64,000 nucleotides of DNA, taken from contig CBDASO010000001.1 in assembly GCA_965199665.1 (NCBI GenBank), positions 248,001 to 312,000 on the forward strand. Reading direction: 5' to 3'. Position numbers and translations under genes: made by a program. The notes under the pieces are model-generated. The model was not told the origin of the DNA, ran no database searches, and worked only from the letters and a program-made list of their open reading frames with translations. Below are positions 53,499 to 61,212 of this stretch, piece after piece (positions within the stretch are counted from its first letter, which is position 1; every line of letters starts with the position of its first letter). Source of the DNA: JAVVHH01 sp965199665. Its GTDB lineage: Bacteria > Pseudomonadota > Alphaproteobacteria > Acetobacterales > Acetobacteraceae.

Positions 53499-54470
53499 TC
53501 AAGCAGCCGTGGCAGGCTGCGATTTCGGTTCGGTCTGCATCACCACGGGCGGGAACCCGACGATGTCGTAGGTGGCCGAAGCGATGCCGATCCCGGCCTT
53601 GTCGAATTCCGCCAGGATGTGACGGTTCATTGCGTCCTTGGAACCCCGGATCCGGTGCGTGCCGACCACGAAGCGGAGCGAGAGCTCGAGCCAGTTATCC
53701 GTTATACGCCAGTAGACGCGCGATTGCAGATCGATCGGGTCGACGCCGAAGCGCGCCTGTAGGTGGGCCTTCTGCGCTTCGGCCATGTCGTCGCCTTCCC
53801 GGGCGTGCAGATGAGCGGCCTCGAGCAGGATGGCCTCGGCCCGCGCGCGGTCCGCCGTGTAGGTGATCGGGATCGACATCTCCTCCCAGATCAGGGGAAA
53901 GTCGCGGCTGTAGTTGAACACGGGCTCGGCGAAGATCTTGCTGTTGCTGACCGTCACGATGCGCCCGGTGAACTGGCGCGAGCGGACCCACATGGCCGGG
54001 TCGGCACCCTGCACCGAGGGTGGTTGGCCCATCTCCATGATGGTGGTCTGGATGAAGCCGAGCTGCATGACGTCGCCGCGGACGCCCCCCATGGAGATCC
54101 GGTCGCCCACGGTGAAGGTGTTGCCGCGCAGGATGACGAAGTAGCCGGCAATAGAGGTGACGACCTGCTGCAGCGCGAAGGCGAGGCCGGCGGAGATCAG
54201 GCCGAAGGCGGTCGCCAGCCGGGTCGGGTCGTTGAACCAGATGGAGAGCAGACCCAGGATGAGCACCACGGCGGCCAGCAGGCTGACACCTTGCCGGGTC
54301 CAGAACTTGCTCTGCACGGAGGCGTAGTCGGCCCGGCCGAGCACGAGCCCGGCCAGCGCGCGCAGCCCGGCGCTGGCCGCCAACACCACCGCCACGAAGA
54401 TGATCGACAACAGCAGCTTGCGGCCGTTCTCCGCGTTGACGCCGACCCAATCGATGCCGAGGAGATGCAT
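53499..54470 (-). CDS. Small-conductance mechanosensitive channel (MscS family)
   Basis: A 323-residue protein starting MHLLGIDWVGVNAENG. It has two clear hydrophobic helices at about 18-42 and 62-80. The pore segment LISAGLAFALQQVVTSIAG (about 92-110) is followed by VILRGNTFTVGDRISMGGVRG, the beta domain entrance. The cytoplasmic part to residue 320 forms the usual alpha/beta cage. The channel opens under membrane tension to release solutes after osmotic downshock. It lies 2 bp from the DUF2254 gene, forming an osmotic or ion-balance operon with it and perhaps the antiporter. A 40-50-residue insert around GQPPSVQGADPAMWVRSR is longer than in YggB. Confidence 0.87.
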   Translation of the reverse strand: MHLLGIDWVGVNAENGRKLLLSIIFVAVVLAASAGLRALAGLVLGRADYASVQSKFWTRQGVSLLAAVVLILGLLSIWFNDPTRLATAFGLISAGLAFALQQVVTSIAGYFVILRGNTFTVGDRISMGGVRGDVMQLGFIQTTIMEMGQPPSVQGADPAMWVRSRQFTGRIVTVSNSKIFAEPVFNYSRDFPLIWEEMSIPITYTADRARAEAILLEAAHLHAREGDDMAEAQKAHLQARFGVDPIDLQSRVYWRITDNWLELSLRFVVGTHRIRGSKDAMNRHILAEFDKAGIGIASATYDIVGFPPVVMQTEPKSQPATAA

Positions 54471-54472
54471 GG

Positions 54473-55792
54473 CTATTCTTTCCCGCTCGGCCGCGCCGGG
54501 CCGGTTTCGTCGTCGCACGCGGCCAGGAAGGCTGCATGTCGGCGACGTATGTCGTCGAGGTCGTCCGGTGTCTTCACGTCCCGCTCGGCATCGCCCAGCA
54601 TCAGGCGGGCGTGGCGCCGCAGGGCCGGCCGCCGGGCCGGGTCGCGTTCGCAACTGGCCACGATCGTCAGCACTTCCAGCGCGCGGATGAGCACGGCGGC
54701 GCTGCCGGCCGCGTTCTGCCGGATCAGATGGAACATCGAGTCCGTCAGCCCGTCGTAATCGACCGCCGGCACCACCAGCACCGGCCGGGCGTTCCGCCGG
54801 ATGACGCCGGTCGGCAGATGCAGCGGCACCAGCTCGCACAACGATCCGCCGAGCCGGTCCAGCACGCTCAGCGCGGTGTGCGGATCATTGATGCCCGGCG
54901 ACAGCGCGCGCACGGCGACCTCGACCAGCTGGCGGACGGCGAACTCCACGTCCAGCGAGCCGGCCCGGCGCGGGCCCAGGGCCGTCGCGTCCTTGATCGC
55001 CTCCGCGGCGCCGTCGGCCGCGACGGACAACTCGGCGATCGCGGCGCCCGGAAACACGTAGTCGCCGGGCCGCACCAGCATGTGGATGACGGTGTTCCGA
55101 TCGGCGGCCCAGTCGGCCAGCGAGTCCGTGTGGAACTGCTGAAAGTAGCCGTGCCGGTCGTCGGTGACCCGGATGGCGCCGTGCCACGCCGCGGCATCCG
55201 GCGGGGCCGGGCCGGGTTCGGACGTCGTCAAGCGCCGCAACGCATCCCGCACGTCGTCGCTGACGAGCTCGATCACCGTGTCGACGTTGATGCGGTTGGC
55301 GATATGCGCGACGAAGAACACCAGCGTGCCGACGCTGACGAACGCCAACAGCAGCCCGACGCTGAGCGAGAGATGCGGCGTGAACGCTCCCTCGCTCTGC
55401 GTGCGCACGGAACGCAGGACCATCAGCGCGTAGGCGAAGGTGGCGAGGAAGACGCCGAGCGTGACCTGGTTGGCGCGGTCACGGACGAAGTTGCGCAGCA
55501 GGCGCGGCCCCATCTGGCCGGCGGCGAGCGACAGGGCGGCGATGGTGATGGAGAATACCGTGCCCGCTACGCCGATGGTCGAGGAGGCGATCGCCCCCAG
55601 CATGGTGCGCGCCCCGGTGCCGCCGCCACTATACAGCCAAGCGCTCTCGATCAGCCATTGCGGCACGATGCCGCTCCGGTCCAGGTGCACCAGGCCCACG
55701 CCGGCCAGAATGCCACCGAGCACCATCAGAAACGGGATGACCCAAAACGCTTCGCCCAGATCGGCGATAAGCTTGCGAAGGCGTGCGTTCAT
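54473..55792 (-). CDS. DUF2254 membrane protein
   Basis: A 439-residue protein starting MNARLRKLIADLGEAFWVIP. Four hydrophobic helices lie at about 15-35, 65-90, 110-130 and 142-165, with the TVFSITIAALSLAAGQMGPR block characteristic of DUF2254. A soluble part with HGYFQQFHTDSLADWA and VRALSPGINDPHTALSVLD follows. The family's function is not established. It is placed immediately upstream of an MscS channel and near two antiporters, which suggests osmotic or ionic regulation, as inference only. Confidence 0.88.
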   Translation of the reverse strand: MNARLRKLIADLGEAFWVIPFLMVLGGILAGVGLVHLDRSGIVPQWLIESAWLYSGGGTGARTMLGAIASSTIGVAGTVFSITIAALSLAAGQMGPRLLRNFVRDRANQVTLGVFLATFAYALMVLRSVRTQSEGAFTPHLSLSVGLLLAFVSVGTLVFFVAHIANRINVDTVIELVSDDVRDALRRLTTSEPGPAPPDAAAWHGAIRVTDDRHGYFQQFHTDSLADWAADRNTVIHMLVRPGDYVFPGAAIAELSVAADGAAEAIKDATALGPRRAGSLDVEFAVRQLVEVAVRALSPGINDPHTALSVLDRLGGSLCELVPLHLPTGVIRRNARPVLVVPAVDYDGLTDSMFHLIRQNAAGSAAVLIRALEVLTIVASCERDPARRPALRRHARLMLGDAERDVKTPDDLDDIRRRHAAFLAACDDETGPARPSGKE

Positions 55793-55937
55793 GGGATGCG
55801 GGTTCCGATGCCGTGACCGAGCTCACGGCGCAAGTGCTGGCGCGCCTCGTAGGGGCGGCAGCGGTTCGGACCGATGGTCGCCAACACCCGAGGCTGTCCG
55901 GAGTTCGTCTCCCGGCGCGTTTAAACTCCCGACGAGA

Positions 55938-56867
55938 TCAAGCGGCCAGGATGTCGGCGCGGCTGATCTCGCCCAGCACCGCGCCGTCGGCCGTTACCAC
56001 GGCGGCGCGGTCGGCCCGCGCGGTGAGCAGCGCGGAAAGAGCTTCGCGCAGCGAGGTGCCGGGCCGCAGCGCCGGCCCGGCAGCGCCGCTGGGAGCGGTC
56101 ATCAGCCCGTCCACCGTCATGAGCGCGAGGCGGCGCAGGGCCCGGTCGGGGCCGAGAAAAGCGTCCACGAAGGCGTCCGCCGGCGCGGCGAGCAGGGCCG
56201 CGGGCGTATCGAATTGCAGCAGCCGGCCGTCGCGCATCACCGCGATGCGGTCGGCCATCCGCAGCGCTTCCTCCATGTCGTGCGTGACCATCACCACCGT
56301 CTTCTTGACCCGGCGGAGGATGGCCTTGAACTCGTCCTGTAGCCGGGTCCGCGCGATCGGATCGATGGCGCCGAACGGCTCGTCCATCAGCATGACCGGC
56401 GGGTCCGCCGCCAGCGCGCGGGCCACGCCGACCCGCTGGCGCTGACCGCCGGACAGCGCGGCCGGACGGCGCCCGCGCATGACCGCCGGGTCGAGGCCGA
56501 CGAGGTGGAGCATCTCGTCGACGCGGGCCTCCGTGCGCTTGGCGTCCCAGCCGAGCAGGCGCGGCACGGTGGCGATGTTCTGCGCCACCGTCATGTGCGG
56601 GAACAGGCCTACCTGCTGGATGACGTAGCCGACGGTGCGGCGGAGCAGGATCGGGTCGCCGCGCGTGACGTCCTGCCCCGCGACCAGGATGCGGCCGCTG
56701 CTCGGCTCGATCAGGCGGTTGATCATGCGAAGCGTCGTGGTCTTGCCGCAGCCGGATGGGCCGATCAGAGCGACCGTGTCGCCCTCCGGGATCTCCATGG
56801 AGACGCGGTCGACCGAGGCGGCCGCGGCGCCGGGAAAGGTCTTGCTGACGGCGTCGAGGGTGATCAT
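55938..56867 (-). CDS. Quaternary-amine-type ABC transporter ATP-binding protein (OpuAA/OsmV-like)
   Basis: A 309-residue ATPase starting at an ATG that overlaps the previous permease stop (ATGA). Walker A is GPSGCGKTTTLRMINRL (about 37-53), the signature LSGGQRQRVGVARALA, Walker B VMLMDEPFGAIDP and the switch VMVTHDMEEALRMADR. The last about 60 residues resemble one CBS unit (LLTARADRAAVVTADGAVLG), as in OpuA-type osmosensing ATPases. It powers the two permeases upstream for a periplasmic-binding-protein importer of glycine-betaine, proline, choline or similar compounds. Confidence 0.88.
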   Translation of the reverse strand: MITLDAVSKTFPGAAAASVDRVSMEIPEGDTVALIGPSGCGKTTTLRMINRLIEPSSGRILVAGQDVTRGDPILLRRTVGYVIQQVGLFPHMTVAQNIATVPRLLGWDAKRTEARVDEMLHLVGLDPAVMRGRRPAALSGGQRQRVGVARALAADPPVMLMDEPFGAIDPIARTRLQDEFKAILRRVKKTVVMVTHDMEEALRMADRIAVMRDGRLLQFDTPAALLAAPADAFVDAFLGPDRALRRLALMTVDGLMTAPSGAAGPALRPGTSLREALSALLTARADRAAVVTADGAVLGEISRADILAA

Positions 56868-57502
56868 GCGGACCTCGCGGCAAACAGGGCGCGTTCGAGC
56901 GACGCCATACCGAGCTCGACACCGATGGCCAGCAACGCGATCGGCACCGCGCCCACCAGCAGGCGGGAATAGTCCATCAGCGCGATGCCCGCGGTGATGA
57001 AGTCCCCGAGCCCGCCGCCGCCGATGAAGGACGCCAGCGTGGCGCCGGAGATGACCTGCACGGCCGCGCTCCGGATGCCGCCGAAGATGGCCGGCGCCGC
57101 CAGCGGCAGGCGGACGCGCCACAGGATCTGCTGTCGCCGCATGCCCATGCCGCGCGCGGCGTCGACCGTGTCGGCATCCACCTCGCGCAGGCCGATCAGG
57201 CTGTTGATCAGGATCGGCGGCACCGCCAGCACGACGAGGGCGACCACCGACGGCACCAGCCCGATGCCGAGGATCGGCAGCGCGGTGGCCAGGATCGCCA
57301 GGCTGGGGATCGTGCGGATCGCGTTCACCACGCCGACCGTCAACCCGGCGCCCACCCGCGTCGGCAGCACCAGCACGGCCAGCGGCAGGCCGATGGCGAG
57401 CCCGATCGCCAGCGCAATGACGCTCATGAGCAGGTGCTGCTGCAGGGCGGCGCCGAACTCGGCCGGGTGGCCGGCAATCCAGCCGATGGCGTCGGAAAGC
57501 AT
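56864..57502 (-). CDS. OpuAB/OsmW-type ABC permease
   Basis: A 212-residue membrane protein with five or six helices, starting MLSDAIGWIAGHPAEFGAAL. The ATPase contact loop follows VDAARGMGMRRQQILWRVRL, and the substrate-channel motif SGATLASFIGGGGLGDFITA (about 152-171) is typical of the family. It overlaps both neighbours by four bases. Together with the next permease it builds the heterodimeric inner-membrane channel. Specificity comes from the binding protein. Confidence 0.89.
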   Translation of the reverse strand: MLSDAIGWIAGHPAEFGAALQQHLLMSVIALAIGLAIGLPLAVLVLPTRVGAGLTVGVVNAIRTIPSLAILATALPILGIGLVPSVVALVVLAVPPILINSLIGLREVDADTVDAARGMGMRRQQILWRVRLPLAAPAIFGGIRSAAVQVISGATLASFIGGGGLGDFITAGIALMDYSRLLVGAVPIALLAIGVELGMASLERALFAARSA

Positions 57503-58122
57503 CAGGCGGTGCGCCCGCGCAGGCGGCGTTCGGCGCGCGACAGCAGCAGGTCGGCGCCGATCGCCATGGCCGCGGTGAGTCCGCCGCCGATGAAGATCTT
57601 CTCCGGATAGCGCTGGTCGATGCCGGCGAAGATGATGGTGCCGAGCCCGCCGGCATTAATGTAGGCCGCCACCGTCGCCACGCCGATCACCGTCACCGTC
57701 GCCACCCGCAGCCCGGCCACAATGAACGGCATGGCGATCGGCAGGTCCACCTCGATCAGCCGCCGCGCCGGGCCGTAGCCGAGCCCGGCGGCGGCGTCCG
57801 CGATGTCGGGCGAGACGCTGCGCAGGCCGAGCACGACGTTGCGGGTCAGGATCAGCAGGCAGTACGAGGTCAGCCCCACCACGGCCGGCTTGAAGCCGAG
57901 GCCGAGCAGCGGGATCAGCAGCGCGAACATCGCCAGGCTGGGAATGACGAACAGGATGCCGGTGACGAACAGGATCGCCGCATAGGCGCGCGGCCGCCGG
58001 GCGCTCCAGATACCGACCGCGAGCGCGAACACGAGCGCGATGCCGACGGAGACCACGACCAGCAGCGCGTGCTGACCCAGCGCCAGGCCGATATCGCCGA
58101 GGTGGGTCGGGGCCCATCTCAT
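57502..58122 (-). CDS. OpuAB/OsmY-type ABC permease, second subunit
   Basis: A 206-residue membrane protein starting MRWAPTHLGDIGLALGQH at an ATG overlapping the stop of the ammonia-lyase-like gene (ATGA). The contact loop is ADAAAGLGYGPARRLIEVDL and the channel motif VATVAAYINAGGLGTIIFAG. It pairs with the neighbouring permease. That the first permease is translationally tied to a lyase homologue is the notable feature of this transporter operon. Confidence 0.89.
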   Translation of the reverse strand: MRWAPTHLGDIGLALGQHALLVVVSVGIALVFALAVGIWSARRPRAYAAILFVTGILFVIPSLAMFALLIPLLGLGFKPAVVGLTSYCLLILTRNVVLGLRSVSPDIADAAAGLGYGPARRLIEVDLPIAMPFIVAGLRVATVTVIGVATVAAYINAGGLGTIIFAGIDQRYPEKIFIGGGLTAAMAIGADLLLSRAERRLRGRTA

Positions 58123-59594
58123 GGTGGCAGCGTGCCCGCGGCGATGAGGGCGGCCAGGCGCTCGATGTCGGGGCCGGTGCTGCGGTCCGGGCCGAGCGGC
58201 GGCACGGCGGTGCGAATTGCCGCGTGCAGCCGCGCCGTGCCGGCGCCGAGGCGCAAGGCGTCGCGCAGGTCGCAGGCGCGGGCGGCGACCATCAGCTCGG
58301 TGGCGACCAGGAGGCGGAGCTGGTCCAGCACGCCAACGGTCTTGGCCACGACCGCGCTGGCCATGGTGGCGTAGTCCTCGACCGAGTCGGCCGCGGGCAT
58401 GATGCAGACCGGCATCGGCGCGGCCCCGTGCTGCATCTGCGCGAGCAGGGCCGACACCGTCTTCTGCACCGTCGCCAGCCCGTTGCGGCCGGGATCGGCA
58501 AGGAAGCGCGGCAACCCGCTGACGGCTGGCGACATCAGCCGCATCACCCGGCCGGCCGTTGCGGCACCCACGCGGAGCAGCGCCTGGCCGAGCGCCTCGA
58601 TCGCGAGCGTGAGCGCGGTCGGGTCGAAATTGCCGTTGGGCAGCGCGGCGCCGTCGGCGGCGAGGATGGCCGGGTTGTCGTCGCTGGTGTTGAGCTCGAG
58701 CTCGACCAGGCCGCGCGCCCGGTCCAGCGCGTCGGCGGCCGCCCCCTGGACGGAGGCGAACACGCGGAAGCTCAGCGGATCCTGCAGCCGCCGGGCGACG
58801 CCGGGCTGGCAAAGGTCGCCGCCGGCGAGCCAGCCGAGCACCGCCGCCGCCGCCGCCGCCTGACCCGGCGCGGGCCGCAGCCCGGCGGCGCGCGGGTCGA
58901 ACGGCGCCAGATCGCCGCGAAAGCTCTCCAGCGACAGCGCGGCGGCCGCCACCGCCGCGTCGAGCACTTGCGCCGCGTCGGCGACAAGCAACGCCGCCGG
59001 GCCGACGGCGCCCGCGTTGGACGAGACCAGGGCGAGCCCATCCTTCGGGCCCCAGGCCGGCACGGCGATCCCCGCCCGGGCCAGCGCCTCGGCCGCCGGC
59101 AGCAACGCTCCGCCAAGCTCCGCCTCGCCCTCGCCAGCCAGCACGGCGGCGATGTGCGCCAGCGGCACCAGGTCCGCCTCGCCGATCGAGCCGATGGCCG
59201 GCACCCGCGGCGTGACTCCGCGCTCCAGCATCGCCGCCAGCGCCTGCGCCATGCCGTGCGACACGCCGGACGCGCCGCACGCCAGGCGGGACAACCGGGC
59301 CAGCATGGTGGCTCGGACCACCTCGCGCGGCAGACGCGGGCCGACGCCGGCGGCGCGTGCCTGCGGGATGCGTCGCTGGTGTGCGTCGTCGGCGGCGTCC
59401 AACGGCGTGTCCACGGCCGCGCCGAGCCCGGTCGTCACGCCGTAGATCGCCGCGCCCTGACGCACCATTGCCCGCACCGCGTCATGCGCCGCCCCGATCC
59501 GCGCCAGCGCCTCGGGCGTGAAGGCGGCCGGCGCACCTTCCCGCACGACGGCGCACACATCGGCGACCGACAGCGTCGTCCCCAGCCAGATCAA
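58119..59594 (-). CDS. Histidine/aromatic ammonia-lyase family protein lacking the MIO tripeptide
   Basis: A 491-residue member of the HAL/PAL superfamily, of family length. In authentic histidases the MIO cofactor is built from Ala-Ser-Gly in GSVGASGDLAPLAH. Here residues 135-147 read GSIGEADLVPLAH, one residue shorter and with no ASG, so the MIO ring cannot form. Y51 in IYGVTTGLG is kept, as are the SDDNPA and DSVEDYATMA blocks. The loop after KDGLAL reads VSSN rather than LNGT, and QDPLSFR replaces QDPYSLR, losing an active-site tyrosine. It is coupled to an ABC importer on both sides (1-bp gap and ATGA overlap). It may be a different enzyme or a binding protein, so hutH is not assigned. 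Confidence 0.85.
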   Translation of the reverse strand: MIWLGTTLSVADVCAVVREGAPAAFTPEALARIGAAHDAVRAMVRQGAAIYGVTTGLGAAVDTPLDAADDAHQRRIPQARAAGVGPRLPREVVRATMLARLSRLACGASGVSHGMAQALAAMLERGVTPRVPAIGSIGEADLVPLAHIAAVLAGEGEAELGGALLPAAEALARAGIAVPAWGPKDGLALVSSNAGAVGPAALLVADAAQVLDAAVAAAALSLESFRGDLAPFDPRAAGLRPAPGQAAAAAAVLGWLAGGDLCQPGVARRLQDPLSFRVFASVQGAAADALDRARGLVELELNTSDDNPAILAADGAALPNGNFDPTALTLAIEALGQALLRVGAATAGRVMRLMSPAVSGLPRFLADPGRNGLATVQKTVSALLAQMQHGAAPMPVCIMPAADSVEDYATMASAVVAKTVGVLDQLRLLVATELMVAARACDLRDALRLGAGTARLHAAIRTAVPPLGPDRSTGPDIERLAALIAAGTLPP

Positions 59595-59595
59595 G

Positions 59596-60483
59596 CTACT
59601 TGATCAGGCCCTTGCTCTTGAGGAACGCCGTTGCGACGTCTTTCGGCTCGTCCTTGTCGCGCTCCACCTTGGCGTTGAGGTCTCGCATGGTGGCGTTGTC
59701 CAGCGCGGTATCCACGCGGTCCAGCACCTCGGCGATGCGCGGATTGGCCTTGAGCGTGTCCTGGCGGACGACCGGGGCGAGGTAGTAGGGCGGGAACAGT
59801 TCCTTGCTGTCCTCCAGCACGACCAGCTTCTGTTCGGCGATCTGCCAATCCGTCGCGAAGCCGTTGGCGACGTCGATCTGCTTGGCGGCGAGCGCGTCGT
59901 AGCGGAGGCCGAGCTTGGCGAACTGCTTGAATTCCTTGAACTCGACGCCGTAGGTCGCCTTCAACCCCGGCAGCCCGTCCTGCCGGTCGAGGAACTCGGG
60001 CCCGGCGCCCATCACCAGCATCTTGGACGGCCCGGCCCCGAGATCGGCCAGCGTCTTGAGGTTGTATTTCGCCGCCGTGTCGGCGCGCACGATGATGGCG
60101 TAGCCGTTGTTGATGCCGGCCGGCTTGAGCCAGGTCAGGCCGTAATTCTTCTCGTAGAACGCCTTCACCTCGTCGAACACCGCCTGCGGGTCGCTCTTGA
60201 CCGGCGCCTTGAGCACGGCGACCAGGGCCGTCCCGGTGTATTCGGGGTAAATGTCGATCTCGCCCGCGGTGATGGCCTTCTGCGCGATCAGCGTGCCGCC
60301 GAGGTTGATCTTGCGCTCGACCTTGAAGCCGGCATTCTCCAGCGCGGCGGCGTAGATCTCGGCGATGATGTACTGCTCGGTGAAGTTCTTGCTGCCGATC
60401 TTGATCGTCTGCGCCGCGGCCAGGCCGGGGATGGCGAGCACGGCCAGGCTCGTGAGGAGGAGGCAGCGGCGAAACCAGGTCAT
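59596..60483 (-). CDS. OpuAC/OsmX-type substrate-binding protein
   Basis: A 295-residue periplasmic protein. The signal MTWFRRCLLLTSLAVLAIPG is cut near AAA-QT. IKIGSKNFTEQYIIAEIYAA (about 27-46) is the hallmark of OpuAC/YehZ-type quaternary-amine and choline-binding proteins. EIDIYPEYTGTALVAVL and RVDTALDNATMRDLN confirm it. Aromatic residues of a betaine-type cation box are not obvious beyond Y and F positions, so the ligand may be another amino compound. It is the first gene of the operon and is followed one base later by the lyase-like gene. Confidence 0.88.
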   Translation of the reverse strand: MTWFRRCLLLTSLAVLAIPGLAAAQTIKIGSKNFTEQYIIAEIYAAALENAGFKVERKINLGGTLIAQKAITAGEIDIYPEYTGTALVAVLKAPVKSDPQAVFDEVKAFYEKNYGLTWLKPAGINNGYAIIVRADTAAKYNLKTLADLGAGPSKMLVMGAGPEFLDRQDGLPGLKATYGVEFKEFKQFAKLGLRYDALAAKQIDVANGFATDWQIAEQKLVVLEDSKELFPPYYLAPVVRQDTLKANPRIAEVLDRVDTALDNATMRDLNAKVERDKDEPKDVATAFLKSKGLIK

Positions 60484-60528
60484 GAGGCGCTCCGGCGGGA
60501 TCGTGCGAGGGTGTCACTGACGCCTTCC

Positions 60529-60558
60529 TTGCCGCGCGATGTCAATCTTTGATATAAT
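60529..60558 (+). promoter_or_regulatory. Extended -10 promoter giving a leaderless parD mRNA
   Basis: TATAAT at 60553-60558 with TG one base before it (TGATATAAT, identical to the site at 20606) and TTGCCG at 60529-60534 as a partial -35 with 18 bp between. Initiation seven bases after the -10 falls on the A of the parD ATG at 60565. No ribosome site precedes that ATG, consistent with leaderless translation. Confidence 0.65.
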
Positions 60559-60564
60559 CCCCGC

Positions 60565-60825
60565 ATGGGAACCAACGTCAGCCTGACCCCGGAACTCGAG
60601 CGTTTCGCGCAATCCTGCGTCGAATCCGGCCGCTACAATAACGTGAGCGAGGTCGTCCGCTCCAGCCTGCGCATGTTGCAGGAGCAGGAGCAGCGCAAGG
60701 CGGCCTTTATCAAGACGCTCGACGACGCGATCGCGGAGGGTGAGCGTGACGGGTTCTTCTCCATCGACGAGGTCAGGGCCGATGCGATAGCCGCCATTGA
60801 GCAGGCGAGAAGCCGCCAGGATTGA
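60565..60825 (+). CDS. parD: ParD-type antitoxin
   Basis: An 86-residue protein with the CC2985/ParD pattern: an N-terminal ribbon-helix-helix, NVSLTPELERFAQSCVESGRY, then NNVSEVVRSSLRMLQEQEQR, and an acidic C-terminal tail that wraps the toxin (DDAIAEGERDGFFSIDEVRA). It binds its own promoter as a dimer and neutralises ParE. It has an extended -10 positioned for a leaderless transcript. Its stop overlaps the toxin start (TTGA). Confidence 0.92.
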   Translation: MGTNVSLTPELERFAQSCVESGRYNNVSEVVRSSLRMLQEQEQRKAAFIKTLDDAIAEGERDGFFSIDEVRADAIAAIEQARSRQD

Positions 60826-61124
60826 AGGCCTCTCCGTTCGCGCCGAGGGCACGGCGCGAATTGATCGAAGCGGCGGCCTGGGTCGCCGAGGACAACAAGC
60901 AGGCGGCGATCGCGCTGGTCGATGCGGCCACGTTGGCGGCCGAGCGCGTCATCGCCCGGCCGGGGCTGGGGCGCCGGCGGCCGGACCTCGGTGGCGACCG
61001 ATACCGGTTCTTCGCCGTGCGTGGCTTCCCCTACCTCCTCGTGTTCGACGCCGAGCGACAGCCGATCGTCATTGCGCGGGTCGTGCATCAATCGCGCGAC
61101 CTGGTCACCTTGCTCGACGAGTAG
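60822..61124 (+). CDS. parE: ParE-type toxin, TTG start
   Basis: A 100-residue RelE/ParE superfamily protein, MKASPFAPRARRELIEAAAW..., with LGRRRPDLGGDRYRFFAVRG and PYLLVFDAERQPIVIARVVH near the end. ParE toxins poison DNA gyrase. Initiation is at TTG overlapping the parD stop; the weak codon would keep toxin synthesis below that of antitoxin. The residues of the C-terminal strand and arginines expected for the family are intact, so the toxin looks functional. The pair is inserted between the transporter operon and an acyl-CoA synthetase gene. Confidence 0.9.
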   Translation: MKASPFAPRARRELIEAAAWVAEDNKQAAIALVDAATLAAERVIARPGLGRRRPDLGGDRYRFFAVRGFPYLLVFDAERQPIVIARVVHQSRDLVTLLDE

Positions 61125-61212
61125 CCCGAGCCGCTCGGCTTTACAGTCACGATCGATCGGCGGACGATGCCGCCGGGACGGTCGGGCCAGCGACCGCCGG
61201 AGGAGACGATCC

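Noticed and set aside
56864..60483. Histidine-utilisation transporter with functional histidase
   Set aside because: The lyase homologue lacks the MIO tripeptide, and the transporter belongs to the quaternary-amine OpuA group, so assignment to histidine uptake and degradation is not justified.
60822..60824. Alternative downstream start for parE
   Set aside because: No ATG or GTG lies near the conserved N-terminus; the TTG in the stop overlap preserves the family start.
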